From the NCBI RefSeq assembly GCF_020381325.1, contig NZ_JAGSPI010000002.1:400508-464507 (forward strand): a stretch of 64,000 nucleotides of DNA. The letters run 5' to 3'. Below are positions 34,654 to 43,957 of the stretch, one piece after another; the first letter of the stretch is position 1; each line of letters opens with the position of its first letter. The notes under the pieces are model-generated. The model was not told the origin of the DNA, ran no database searches, and worked only from the letters and a program-made list of their open reading frames with translations. This stretch comes from Providencia vermicola (GTDB lineage: Bacteria > Pseudomonadota > Gammaproteobacteria > Enterobacterales > Enterobacteriaceae). The position numbers and the translations under genes are program-made.

Positions 34654-35607
34654 TCATCTAACTTGCTGTTTTAGCCACTGAATAAAAATATCTGCTTTGG
34701 GGTTACGTTTTTCATTTAGCATCGCAAAATAGTGGCGTTGTTGACACTTGAGTGCAATGTCACCAAAAGGCATCACCAACTCTTGGCGCTTAATGCGCTT
34801 TTCAACCAACTGCTTGCGTCCCATTGCCACGCCCGCATGGTTCATGGCTGCTACAATCGCCAAATCTGAGCGGTCAAAACACAGGTTACGACGATGAGGA
34901 AATAACGATAACTGGTAGTGTTCACTCCACGCTTTCCATTCATCATAATCGGAGTTACTGCTCCAAGCCTGCCTATCATGCAACAAAGTGCAGTTTTTGA
35001 GTTGATGAATATTGTCCATCAAATCATGCTGCTTGGCATATTGTGGGCTGCATACAGGTACAATGGATTCAGGCATTAAATCTTCGCAATACAAGTTAGG
35101 CCGCGTAATATCATCGTAATAAATCGCCACATCAATACCATAACCACGAAAATTAACGTCATCATTCCCCGTTAATAAATTGAGCTGAATTGACGGGTAT
35201 TGGTTGGTAAAGTCAGCAATTTTAGGGATAAGCCAACACTGGGCAATAGAAGGCCGTGAATACACGGTCAATTCCCCTGAAATCTCTTGGTTTTTAATAT
35301 CCAGAATTTCTTGGTTGATATCATCCAAGTTTTTGCGCAGTGCCCAATAAATCCGTTCGCCGTCGGCGGTTAACTCAATACGCCGATGAAAGCGCTCAAA
35401 TAACTTAAAACCTAATTCCTCTTCAAGAGTATTAATTCGGTGACTCACTGCACTAGGCGTTAACGCCAATTCTTGTGATGCAAGGGCAAAAGAGCAATGA
35501 CGCGCCGCCGCTTCAAAAGTATGTAAACGAGAAAGCTGATGGCTCGACAACCGTTTATGCCATTGAATAAAACCCGATTGCTCAAAGGGATTAAGATTAG
35601 GTGACAT
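34654..35607 (-). CDS. dsdC: D-serine operon activator DsdC (LysR family)
   Basis: A 317-residue LysR-type regulator. The HTH lies at about residues 18-77 (LSRLHTFEAAARHCSFALASQELALTPSAVSHRINTLEEELG), and the substrate domain follows E. coli DsdC closely (SGELTVYSRPSIAQCWLIPKIADF, NLLTGNDDVN, LLHDRQAWSS, FDRSDLAIVAAMNHAGVAMGRK). It activates dsdXA with D-serine as co-inducer. I choose ATG 35607, preceded by AGGAGGT; an upstream in-frame ATG at 35709 gives an unlikely N-terminal tail. It is divergent from dsdX over a 209-bp gap that must hold its binding sites. Confidence 0.93.
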   Translation of the reverse strand: MSPNLNPFEQSGFIQWHKRLSSHQLSRLHTFEAAARHCSFALASQELALTPSAVSHRINTLEEELGFKLFERFHRRIELTADGERIYWALRKNLDDINQEILDIKNQEISGELTVYSRPSIAQCWLIPKIADFTNQYPSIQLNLLTGNDDVNFRGYGIDVAIYYDDITRPNLYCEDLMPESIVPVCSPQYAKQHDLMDNIHQLKNCTLLHDRQAWSSNSDYDEWKAWSEHYQLSLFPHRRNLCFDRSDLAIVAAMNHAGVAMGRKQLVEKRIKRQELVMPFGDIALKCQQRHYFAMLNEKRNPKADIFIQWLKQQVR

Positions 35608-35816
35608 CGAACCTCCTCGGTCAGTCCTGCTTTTTTCCAGAATAGCGCATTTAACATGAATTGTTATGATGCAAATCGGTGAATCCCCCTTTTTTATGAC
35701 CAGTATCACGCCATTGAGTTAATTTAATTCATCTAAGAGTTAAGTTTCATCGTTTGTCACCCCTGCATATTTATTATCCAATAGAAGCACAACAACAAAA
35801 TGATTAGGGGTAGGAT

Positions 35817-37154
35817 ATGGACTCTACAATGTGGATGCTCGGCACTTTGGTTATTAGTATCTTGCTGATCATCGTTTCGATTATTAAATTTAAGTTTCAC
35901 CCTTTTTTAGCCCTTTTACTCGCCAGCTTCTTTGTCGGTATCTCCATGAAAATGAACCCATTAGAAATGGTAAATGCCATTGAAAATGGGATTGGCGGTA
36001 CACTTGGTTTCCTCGCCGCGATTATCGGGTTGGGGACTATCCTCGGAAAAATGATGGAAATCTCGGGGGCAGCGGAACGCATCGGCGTCACTTTACAAAA
36101 AAGCCGCTGGTTAACCCCCGATGTCACGATGGTGTTAATTGGTTTAATCTGCGGTATTACCCTGTTTGTTGAAGTCGGTGTAGTGTTATTGATCCCACTA
36201 GCGTTTTCCATTGCCAAAAGAACCAATACGTCGTTATTAAAACTCGCCATTCCACTGTGTACCGCACTGATGGCAGTGCATTGCATCGTGCCACCACACC
36301 CTGCGGCGCTGTTCGTTACTAATGAATTAGGTGCAGATATTGGTACGGTGATTGTTGCGGGGCTTGCTGTGGGGCTAGTGGCTTCGTTAGTCGGTGGGCC
36401 ATTATTCCTGAAATTCTTAGGTGAGCGTTTACCGTTCAAAACCGTACCCGAAGCGTTTTCTGACCTCGAGGTGCGTGACGAAAAAGACTTACCTTCTTTA
36501 AGCGCGACATTATTTACGGTTTTACTGCCAATAATTCTCATGTTAATCAAAACAGCCGCTGATTTAAACATGAGTAAAGACAATCAGTTATATACCTTAC
36601 TACAGTTTATTGGTAACCCCATTACCGCCATGTTTATTGCCGCGTTTGTGGCGTATTACATGCTGGGTATTCGCCGTAACATGGGCATGAGCGTATTGCT
36701 CAGTAAAACCGAAGAAAGCTTTAGTTCGATCGCCAATATCTTACTGATTATTGGTGCGGGTGGTGCATTTAACGGCATTTTAAAAGGTAGCGGACTGAGT
36801 GATTCCCTTGCGTTAGTGCTTTCTGGTATCGACATGCACCCAATTTTGCTCGCATGGCTAGTGGCGATTATTCTTCACGCTGCTGTCGGCTCCGCCACTG
36901 TTGCTATGATGGGCGCCACCGCCATTGTGGCACCGTTAATGCCAATGTACCCACACATCAGCCCAGAAATTATGACATTAGCCATTGGTTCTGGTGCGAT
37001 TGGTTGTACTATCGTCACAGACTCCCTGTTCTGGCTGGTTAAACAATATTGTAATGCCACATTGGCTGAAACATTCCGTTTTTACAGTGTCGCCACCCTT
37101 ATCGCATCCCTTGTTGCGCTGGCAGGCACCTTTGCACTTTCATTTGTGATTTAA
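35817..37154 (+). CDS. dsdX: D-serine permease DsdX (GntP family)
   Basis: A 445-residue GntP-family proton symporter with 12 or more membrane segments. GGTLGFLAAIIGLGTILGKMMEISGAAERI, VHCIVPPHPAALFVTNELGAD and the C-terminal SLFWLVKQYCNATLAETFRFY are family hallmarks. Gluconate permeases belong to the same family, but the divergent dsdC and the dsdA gene 12 bases downstream assign it as the D-serine importer. Expression should need DsdC and D-serine. Confidence 0.92.
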   Translation: MDSTMWMLGTLVISILLIIVSIIKFKFHPFLALLLASFFVGISMKMNPLEMVNAIENGIGGTLGFLAAIIGLGTILGKMMEISGAAERIGVTLQKSRWLTPDVTMVLIGLICGITLFVEVGVVLLIPLAFSIAKRTNTSLLKLAIPLCTALMAVHCIVPPHPAALFVTNELGADIGTVIVAGLAVGLVASLVGGPLFLKFLGERLPFKTVPEAFSDLEVRDEKDLPSLSATLFTVLLPIILMLIKTAADLNMSKDNQLYTLLQFIGNPITAMFIAAFVAYYMLGIRRNMGMSVLLSKTEESFSSIANILLIIGAGGAFNGILKGSGLSDSLALVLSGIDMHPILLAWLVAIILHAAVGSATVAMMGATAIVAPLMPMYPHISPEIMTLAIGSGAIGCTIVTDSLFWLVKQYCNATLAETFRFYSVATLIASLVALAGTFALSFVI

Positions 37155-37166
37155 AAGAGAGTAATT

Positions 37167-38501
37167 ATGACTCAGATAAACGTGAATAAGTTAATTGCTG
37201 ACTACCCTTTAGTTCAGGACTTAATCAATTTAAAACACGTGGCATGGTTCAACCCTAACGCCACCACCACAGAAGCGGGTTTACCTTATGTGGGGCTCAG
37301 CCTTAGCGATGTTCAAGATGCCGAAGCGCGTTTAAACCGTTTTGCACCGTATTTGATGAAAGCGTTCCCAGAAACACAAGCTACTCAAGGGATTATCGAA
37401 TCTGATGTCGTTGCAATCGCCAATATGCAAACCGCGCTCGAAGCGCGTTACCAAACGCCAATCACTGGGAAAATTTTATTAAAGAAAGATAGCCACTTGC
37501 CTATTTCTGGCTCTATCAAAGCGCGCGGGGGGATCTATGAAGTACTCACTCACGCCGAAAAACTAGCACTTGAGGCAGGGTTGTTATCCATTGATGATAA
37601 TTATGAATTTCTATTTTCTGATAAATTCCGCCAATTTTTCAGCCAATATAGCATCGCGGTAGGCTCAACGGGTAACTTAGGGATGTCTATCGGCATCATG
37701 AGTGCCAAGTTAGGCTTTAGCGTCAGCGTGCATATGTCTGCGGATGCGCGCCAGTGGAAAAAAGACAAATTACGTTCACATGGCGTTAATGTCGTTGAAT
37801 ATGAACAAGATTACAGCATTGCTGTTGAACAAGGTCGTAAAGAAGCAGAGCAAGATCCAAATTGTTTCTTTATTGATGACGAAAACTCCACAACCCTATT
37901 TTTAGGTTATGCCGTCGCGGGGCTGCGTCTGAAAAAACAATTTGCGGAGCAAGGTATTATTGTTGATAAAGACCACCCACTGTTTGTCTACCTGCCTTGC
38001 GGTGTTGGCGGTGGCCCTGGCGGGGTTGCCTTTGGGTTAAAACTGGCATTTGGTGATGACGTACACTGCCTGTTCGCAGAACCGACGCATTCACCGTGCA
38101 TGCTTTTGGGCGTCCATACTGGGTTACACGATGGTATTTCTGTACAGGAAATTGGTATTGATAATATTACAGCCGCAGATGGCCTTGCTGTAGGGCGAGC
38201 CTCTGGCTTTGTCGGCCGTGCGATGGAGCGGTTAATCGACGGGTACTACACCCTTGATGACCAAGACATGTATAACTTATTAGGGTTACTCAACAAAACA
38301 GAAGGCATCAAACTAGAACCCTCTGCTCTTGCAGGTATGACAGGCTGCGTGCATGTCACACAGAATACTGATTACCAGCAGTCTAAAGGCCTTAGTGCGC
38401 AGCAAATGGCGAATGCCGCTCACCTTGTTTGGGCAACGGGTGGCGGCATGGTACCGAGTGACGAAATGCAAAAATATTTAGCACAAGCCAAATTGAGTTA
38501 A
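37167..38501 (+). CDS. dsdA: D-serine dehydratase DsdA
   Basis: A 444-residue fold-type II PLP enzyme, E. coli DsdA length. The PLP Lys lies in [11 protein letters not shown] at residue 118, the same position as in E. coli; [11 protein letters not shown] binds the substrate carboxylate and CGVGGGPGG the PLP phosphate. It converts D-serine to pyruvate and ammonia, removing a growth inhibitor and giving carbon and nitrogen. Abundant D-serine in urine makes this locus common in urinary-tract bacteria. It forms an operon with dsdX and is followed by a terminator. Confidence 0.95.
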   Translation: MTQINVNKLIADYPLVQDLINLKHVAWFNPNATTTEAGLPYVGLSLSDVQDAEARLNRFAPYLMKAFPETQATQGIIESDVVAIANMQTALEARYQTPITGKILLKKDSHLPISGSIKARGGIYEVLTHAEKLALEAGLLSIDDNYEFLFSDKFRQFFSQYSIAVGSTGNLGMSIGIMSAKLGFSVSVHMSADARQWKKDKLRSHGVNVVEYEQDYSIAVEQGRKEAEQDPNCFFIDDENSTTLFLGYAVAGLRLKKQFAEQGIIVDKDHPLFVYLPCGVGGGPGGVAFGLKLAFGDDVHCLFAEPTHSPCMLLGVHTGLHDGISVQEIGIDNITAADGLAVGRASGFVGRAMERLIDGYYTLDDQDMYNLLGLLNKTEGIKLEPSALAGMTGCVHVTQNTDYQQSKGLSAQQMANAAHLVWATGGGMVPSDEMQKYLAQAKLS

Positions 38502-38509
38502 TCACTCTC

Positions 38510-38537
38510 CCCCCTTCAACACTGTGAAGGGGGATTT
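38510..38537. terminator. Bidirectional terminator after dsdA
   Basis: CCCCCTTCA (38510-38518) pairs with TGAAGGGGG (38525-38533) across a 6-base loop, followed by ATTT. It separates convergent dsdA and the M42 peptidase gene. Confidence 0.75.
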
Positions 38538-38542
38538 CCCCA

Positions 38543-39592
38543 TTACTGCCCAGGCAGTGGCACTAAATCACTTTCAATATAACGTCTGACTAGCGTGGCT
38601 AATGCCACCAATGAATCCATGTGTGTTCTTTCCCAACCATGGGAACTGTCGAGTGCAAAACACGCTAATGCTGCGCGAATATCCCACCCAGCATCAATCG
38701 CCGCAGCACTGTCTGAACGGTAATGTTTGAACGTATCGCGAACATGGGGAATATCGTATTGCTGGCACAGCTGCAATAAATGACGGGTGATTGCCAAATC
38801 AAATGGCCCGGTTCTATCGCGAAACGCTAGCGTCAGTGAATCATCCCGCGTTGCTTGGTCGGGCCCTGAGACTGAGTTATCTATCGCCAATAACTCTTGC
38901 ACTTGTGAGCCAAAACCATGGGTTCCACCAATGCCAACTTCCTCAGAAATCGTGAACATCATTTGGCAAGAAACCGCGGGTACAACGCCATCATCCACCA
39001 GCGATTTCAGGGCAGCTAACATGACGGCGCAGCCTGCTTTGTCATCCAAATGACGAGAAACAATAAAACCGTTATCAATGAATTCAGGTTGAGCATCTAC
39101 CGCAACAATGTCTCCCACATTCAAACCGTGAGATTGCAGATCAGCAAGGTTATAGCAAGGAGCATCTAAGCGGATTTCGAGGTTATCCCAATCCGCCACT
39201 TGAGTGTCAACCTCTGTATTGAAACGATGCCCTGACGCTTTTAAAGGCAAAATTGTGCCGCGGTACTGATGGTTATCACTAAATACTGTCACCCTTGCGC
39301 CTTCTGCAAAACGCGCAGCCCATGTCCCCGTGTTACGTAACGCTAAGCGGCCGTTAGACTTTAACTGGGTGACCATGGCCCCCAAGGTATCCAAGTGAGC
39401 GGCCAGTGCACGTTTGGGTTCATCCCACCCTAATGTAATGTGCAGCACCCCACGACGCGTATACTGTGGCTTGAAGCCCAATTCGGTCAGCCATTGGTGA
39501 GTCTGCGCAACCGCTTTATCGGTCATGCCAACAGGGCTCGGGGTTTGTAACAATGTGCGTAATACATTCGCTAGATATACTGTGTCGATCAT
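38543..39592 (-). CDS. M42-family metallopeptidase
   Basis: A 349-residue M42 peptidase with the expected di-metal residues: AAHLDTLG (His66, Asp68), RHLDDKAG (Asp183/184), SEEVGIGG (Glu217 catalytic, Glu218) and the C-terminal HGWERTH. M42 enzymes are cytoplasmic dodecameric aminopeptidases. The sequence recalls the M42 branch linked to N-acetylglutaminylglutamine amide (osmoprotectant) clusters, but none of that pathway is nearby. Here it is the last gene of a peptide-type ABC importer operon, so cleavage of the imported peptide or amide is the natural inference. Five bases separate it from the GntR gene. Confidence 0.85.
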   Translation of the reverse strand: MIDTVYLANVLRTLLQTPSPVGMTDKAVAQTHQWLTELGFKPQYTRRGVLHITLGWDEPKRALAAHLDTLGAMVTQLKSNGRLALRNTGTWAARFAEGARVTVFSDNHQYRGTILPLKASGHRFNTEVDTQVADWDNLEIRLDAPCYNLADLQSHGLNVGDIVAVDAQPEFIDNGFIVSRHLDDKAGCAVMLAALKSLVDDGVVPAVSCQMMFTISEEVGIGGTHGFGSQVQELLAIDNSVSGPDQATRDDSLTLAFRDRTGPFDLAITRHLLQLCQQYDIPHVRDTFKHYRSDSAAAIDAGWDIRAALACFALDSSHGWERTHMDSLVALATLVRRYIESDLVPLPGQ

Positions 39593-39597
39593 GATAA

Positions 39598-40368
39598 TTA
39601 CCTATCTTCACTTAAAAAACGTTCTTGTAAGGTGGCTTGTAGAGCCAACATGGCGTGTTCCGCATAATCCATGTGCGCTTCCATGACCGCTTGTACTTTT
39701 TGTGCATCTTTGCGGCGCAAGGCTTCGATCAATTGGTATTGGTATTCAATACCTTGGCGTCTATCAACGGGTTCAGGTTTCAAATAAATATCTTTACAGA
39801 TGGCTAAATCTTTCAGTAACCGCTGAAGGAAATGACAAATAAATACTAAAAGCACGTTATCCGAATAGCTCGCGACAACCGTGTGGAAATCCAGCTCCGC
39901 CATCCGCTGCTGCCAACGCTCGTCTTCGTCAGCAGGTTCATGGTCGTAAATAGCGATGATTTCGTACAGTTTTTGAATGCCTGCATTATCGATTTTTTCC
40001 ATCGCACTCACTGCCACAACAGGCTCCAACAATTTTCGCAATGTATAGATATCCTTGATGGAAATATCCCGCGTAAATAAATAGTTAGATAACAAGCTCA
40101 TGGCACGAGATTCCGTCATTGAATCGATAAATGCACCGCCGCCTGGGCCTGTTTTTGTTTTTATCAGTCCTTGAACTTCAAGGGATTTTAACGCTTCCCT
40201 GACGGTACTTTTACTCGCGCTATAGCGCTCAATCAGGTCTTTTTCTTGGGGTAACCGATCACCGGGGCTGAGATTGTCCGCCATAATGGTTTCTTTAATG
40301 GCATTCACAATTTCATCTGTCCGTTTAATGCGAACCGGCTCAATTGCCGATGGCTTATCGATGCTCAT
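39598..40368 (-). CDS. GntR/FadR-family regulator
   Basis: A 256-residue GntR regulator with a winged HTH at residues 15-80 (LSPGDRLPQEKDLIERYSASKSTVREALKSLEVQGLIKTKTGPGGGAFI) and an all-alpha FCD domain at about 105-235, with candidate metal-binding Asp/His residues (AELDFHTVVA, EAHMDYAEHA). It lies inside the importer operon, between the second ATPase and the M42 peptidase, so it probably autoregulates the operon. ATG 40368 is the likelier start; an earlier TTG adds five residues. The effector is unknown. Confidence 0.82.
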   Translation of the reverse strand: MSIDKPSAIEPVRIKRTDEIVNAIKETIMADNLSPGDRLPQEKDLIERYSASKSTVREALKSLEVQGLIKTKTGPGGGAFIDSMTESRAMSLLSNYLFTRDISIKDIYTLRKLLEPVVAVSAMEKIDNAGIQKLYEIIAIYDHEPADEDERWQQRMAELDFHTVVASYSDNVLLVFICHFLQRLLKDLAICKDIYLKPEPVDRRQGIEYQYQLIEALRRKDAQKVQAVMEAHMDYAEHAMLALQATLQERFLSEDR

Positions 40369-40386
40369 AGTTGCTCTCAACAAGTT

Positions 40387-41181
40387 TTAATAGGTCCGAA
40401 TACGTGGCGCACTCGATAATAGGTTTTGAGTATACGCATGTTCAGGAGCCGCAAATAGCTGACGGGTTTCACTGCACTCAAGCAAATCCCCTAAATACAG
40501 CACGGCAACTCTGTCAGCGATTGATTCCACGACGGCTAAATCATGGCTAATAAATAAATAGGAGAGTGAAAATTGCGCTTTTAACTCTTCCAGAAGCAGT
40601 AAAACTTGGGCTTGAACGGATACATCCAAAGCACTTACGGGCTCATCAAGCACCAATACCCGCGCATCAGCAGCAAGTGCCCTTGCTATCGCCAAGCGTT
40701 GAGCCTGCCCACCTGAAAACTCATGGGGATAGCAAGCCAGAGAATCCATTGGCATATTGACGGCTTCAAGCAATTCTACCAATCGATTAGTACGTTGTGA
40801 TGGGGTCATGTGCTTTAAATATTTCAATGGAACCGATAAAGTTTCCCCAATGGTTTTTCGTGGATTTAACGATGCAACGGGGTCTTGAAAAACGTACTGA
40901 ATCGCTTGTCCAAAGGCCTTAGCACCTTGCTTTTTCCACTGTGCCTTGCTTTGACCTAAAACCTGAATGTCCCCTGAGGTGGCATTTTCCAGTCCCACTA
41001 AAATACGGGCGAGCGTACTTTTCCCTGAGCCACTTTCGCCAACAACCGCCAATGTTTCCCCTTCATACAATGACAGTGAAATATTTTTCAGAGCATGGAC
41101 TTCCCGCCCTTTGGGATGAAATAGGCTACGAGGCTGCCCAAATGTTTTCACTAGCTGATTCACTTCAATCACAGTATTCAT
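40387..41181 (-). CDS. Peptide-type ABC importer ATPase (DppF/OppF-like)
   Basis: A 264-residue ATPase. Walker A is GESGSGKS near residues 49-56, the signature FSGGQAQRLAIARAL, Walker B VLVLDEP and the switch His in FISHDLAVV. The C-terminal oligopeptide-transporter domain is short (PEHAYTQNLLSSAPR). Ser-Gly-Gly-Gln is preceded by Phe instead of Leu, as in many OppF homologues. Its start overlaps the stop of the permease-ATPase fusion by four bases (ATGA). It supplies the second ATP-binding half of the importer. Confidence 0.9.
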   Translation of the reverse strand: MNTVIEVNQLVKTFGQPRSLFHPKGREVHALKNISLSLYEGETLAVVGESGSGKSTLARILVGLENATSGDIQVLGQSKAQWKKQGAKAFGQAIQYVFQDPVASLNPRKTIGETLSVPLKYLKHMTPSQRTNRLVELLEAVNMPMDSLACYPHEFSGGQAQRLAIARALAADARVLVLDEPVSALDVSVQAQVLLLLEELKAQFSLSYLFISHDLAVVESIADRVAVLYLGDLLECSETRQLFAAPEHAYTQNLLSSAPRIRTY

Positions 41182-42995
41182 GGTGCCTCCTGCGCTGCGT
41201 TTAGACTTTTATCATCGGTTTCATTACGATAAAGCGCTGCCACTTGCGTTAAAAATTGACGGCCTTCCCCCAATTTTGGAACACTGGCAATTAACCGTTG
41301 CGTGTAAGGGTGTTGCGGGTGCTGCAATACCGTTTGAGTCACGCCCGTTTCCACTATTTCCCCTTGCTGCATCACAGCAACCCGATCGCAAATTTGGTTA
41401 ATCACGGCGAAATCATGGGTAATAAACAACAGTGCTACACCTCGTTCGCGGCGCAGTTTATTTAGTAATTCTAAAATTCTTGCTTGCACAGTCACATCCA
41501 GCGCCGTTGTCGGTTCATCCGCAATGATAAGCACGGGGTCGTTTGCCAGCGCCATGGCAATCCCCACCCGCTGACGTTGCCCACCTGATAACTCATGGGG
41601 ATAAGCACTGAACCTATCAGCTGCATCAGGGATCCCCACGCTATCAAGGAGTTCAATGGCTTTCGCTTTTGCTACTTGGTTGGATAACGCTTGATGAGCG
41701 GTGATAGCCTCCTGAAGCTGTACGCCAATCGTAAACTGCGGATGCAGTGTCGTCAGTGGGTCTTGGAAAATATACGACACCCGTGCGCCACGTCGCCTTT
41801 GCATAATAGAAAGCGGCAAGGACAACATCTCTTCATGCTCCACATACACCCCACCCGCCGTAATCACCGCAGGAGGCGAAGCCAACAACCCCATAATGGA
41901 CAGCGCGGTCACGCTCTTACCCGAACCACTTTCCCCTATGAGACCAAGGCACTCACCAGCACCAACAGTAAAACTAATCCCTTTGACAGTTGGACGTAGC
42001 TGGTGGCCTTGGCGAAATGCCACCGCAAGGTCTTTCACTTCCAGCACTGCCTGACTGCCTGCCGTTTTAGCTGGGATATTCACGCGATCTGTTTGGGTCA
42101 TTGGCTGTGAACGGTGTAAAGCCCCTGATTTTAAACGCGGATCGAGAATATCACGCACGCCATCACCCAATAAGTTAAAGCTGATAACAATTAGGAAAAT
42201 CATAATACCAGGCACTAAAGCGACATGAGGTGCCACAAACATTTGTGCACGACCTTGCCCTAGCATCGAACCAAGATCAGCATTCGGCGGTTGTGTACCT
42301 AGGCCTAAAAACGAAAGCCCTGCCGTTTCTAAAATCATCCAACCAATGGTCGTCGACATAGTGACCACGATAATTGGCAGTACATTAGGTAAAACTTCAG
42401 TTAATAACACCTGTAAATGATTTTTACCTGACAACCTTGCTGCTTGAATGAAATCTCTATCACGCAGCCCAACCGTTAACCCACGGATATTTCGTGCAAA
42501 AAAGGGAATATTGACTAAAGCAATCGCATATAACGCATTTAATAAGCCAGGCCCTAATACTGCGACAATGGCCAGTGCCAATAAAATATAAGGGAATGCC
42601 ATAAGCATATCGATACAACGCATCAATACAGTATCTGTACGGTGACCAACATAACCTGCAATTAAGCCTATCAACGTCCCAAAAACGGCGGCAATAAGCG
42701 TGGCAGAGATCCCCACCATCAGTGATACTCTGGTTCCCCATAATAAACGCGATAAAATATCACGCCCCAAATGGTCGGTACCTAAAACATGCCCCGAAGA
42801 AAAAATAGGTAATAAGCGGTTCACGAGATTGGTTTCATCTGGGTCATCCAATGGTAACCAAGGCGCCAATAATGCCAGTAGTATGATGACCATTAAAATT
42901 ACCAACCCAATCGTCGCAAGACGGTTCGCCAGCAATAGCGAGCCAATAGATTGTCGATGGCGATGTTGAATAATCGGTGTTGTCGTTTGGCTCAT
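41178..42995 (-). CDS. Fused ABC permease-ATPase (DppC-DppD-like)
   Basis: A 605-residue fusion. Residues 1-290 are a complete DppC/OppC-type permease: an N-terminal membrane anchor, HVLGTDHLGRDILSRLLWG, the EAA loop AARLSGKNHLQVLLTEVLPN at 185-204, and the usual DILDPRLKS end at 282-290. After a linker of about 25 residues, residues 317-600 are a complete DppD/OppD-type ATPase with Walker A GESGSGKS at 354-361, ELSGGQRQRVGIA, IIADEPTTALD and HPYTQRL. These two parts are usually separate proteins. Four-base overlaps join it to both neighbours. The reading frame is uninterrupted through the linker, so I regard the fusion as real. Confidence 0.9.
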   Translation of the reverse strand: MSQTTTPIIQHRHRQSIGSLLLANRLATIGLVILMVIILLALLAPWLPLDDPDETNLVNRLLPIFSSGHVLGTDHLGRDILSRLLWGTRVSLMVGISATLIAAVFGTLIGLIAGYVGHRTDTVLMRCIDMLMAFPYILLALAIVAVLGPGLLNALYAIALVNIPFFARNIRGLTVGLRDRDFIQAARLSGKNHLQVLLTEVLPNVLPIIVVTMSTTIGWMILETAGLSFLGLGTQPPNADLGSMLGQGRAQMFVAPHVALVPGIMIFLIVISFNLLGDGVRDILDPRLKSGALHRSQPMTQTDRVNIPAKTAGSQAVLEVKDLAVAFRQGHQLRPTVKGISFTVGAGECLGLIGESGSGKSVTALSIMGLLASPPAVITAGGVYVEHEEMLSLPLSIMQRRRGARVSYIFQDPLTTLHPQFTIGVQLQEAITAHQALSNQVAKAKAIELLDSVGIPDAADRFSAYPHELSGGQRQRVGIAMALANDPVLIIADEPTTALDVTVQARILELLNKLRRERGVALLFITHDFAVINQICDRVAVMQQGEIVETGVTQTVLQHPQHPYTQRLIASVPKLGEGRQFLTQVAALYRNETDDKSLNAAQEAP

Positions 42996-43942
42996 GATTT
43001 CAACCTCGGATCTAACATGGCTTGCAGGACATCAGCAAACAAATTGATAAACACATAAGACGCCGCTGCAATCAAGACGCCCCCTTGAACTAGGAATAAG
43101 TCTCGGGTTGCCACGGCTTTGACCAACATTGCACCTAGCCCTGGCCACTGAAAAACAGTTTCGATATACACCGCGCCACCAAACACAAAACCCGCTTGAA
43201 TCCCAATAACGGGGATAACGGAAACCAGTGCCATACGAAAGGCATGACGGAAAATGACTTTACGCTCACTGAGCCCTTTGGCTCTCGCGGTTCGAATAAA
43301 ATCGAGGCGTAAAACTTCTAGCATGGCTGTTCGTGTTAATCGGGCAATGACGCCAGTGGCAACAAGTGATAGCGTAATCACAGGTAATACAAGGTGATGC
43401 AATAAATCCCCTAAGCCACCACCTTGCCAAATATCGTACATCCCTGATGCAGGGAACCATTGCAGTTGAACGGAAAAAACCATAATCATCAATAACCCAA
43501 TCCAGAAGGATGGCATTGAAATCCCTAATAAAACCGCTAAGGTAATGAATCTATCACTCCAACTAAACTGGCGAATAGCAGAAATGATCCCTGCCAATAA
43601 GCCCAACACGGAGCTCAATAATAAAGCGCTTCCTCCTAGGACTAAGGTCGCCGAAAAGCGTTCTAATACTTCATCAACGACGGGGCGGTTCAATACAAAC
43701 GAGCGGCCAAAATCCCCCGATATTAAATTCTGCATCCAAATAAAATACTGCTGGTATAACGGTTTATCTAAACCAAGTTCCGCTTTTACACGCGCAACAT
43801 TCTCAGGTGTCGCCCAAGGCCCAAGGAGCGCTTGAGCTGGGTCACCAGGGATCATCGCCATGATCAAAAAGACAATCAGCGTCAAACCAATCAATATGGG
43901 AATGGTCGCTAAAATGCGCTTTAAACAGTATAACCACATCAT
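42992..43942 (-). CDS. Peptide-type ABC importer permease (DppB/OppB-like)
   Basis: A 316-residue DppB-type permease with six membrane segments. It has LKRILATIPILIGLTLIVFLIMAMIPGDPA at the start, RPVVDEVLERFSATL, GVIARLTRTAMLEVLRLDFIRTARAKGLSERKVIFRHAFR (the EAA loop) and LFVDVLQAMLDPRLKS-like LFADVLQAMLDPRLKS at the end. It forms the channel with the permease half of the fused protein. Its stop overlaps the next start by four bases. Confidence 0.92.
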   Translation of the reverse strand: MMWLYCLKRILATIPILIGLTLIVFLIMAMIPGDPAQALLGPWATPENVARVKAELGLDKPLYQQYFIWMQNLISGDFGRSFVLNRPVVDEVLERFSATLVLGGSALLLSSVLGLLAGIISAIRQFSWSDRFITLAVLLGISMPSFWIGLLMIMVFSVQLQWFPASGMYDIWQGGGLGDLLHHLVLPVITLSLVATGVIARLTRTAMLEVLRLDFIRTARAKGLSERKVIFRHAFRMALVSVIPVIGIQAGFVFGGAVYIETVFQWPGLGAMLVKAVATRDLFLVQGGVLIAAASYVFINLFADVLQAMLDPRLKS

Positions 43943-43957
43943 TTTTTCCCCATAAAA

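Noticed and set aside
35897..36583. A 228-codon open frame antisense to dsdX
   Set aside because: It is the reverse frame of a hydrophobic membrane protein gene, has no plausible family or ribosome binding site, and the sense protein is securely DsdX.
40826..40840. Third PtxS-like site in the peptide-type ATPase gene (ATGGAACCGATAAAG)
   Set aside because: Only the left half matches; the right arm of the palindrome is missing and the locus is unrelated.
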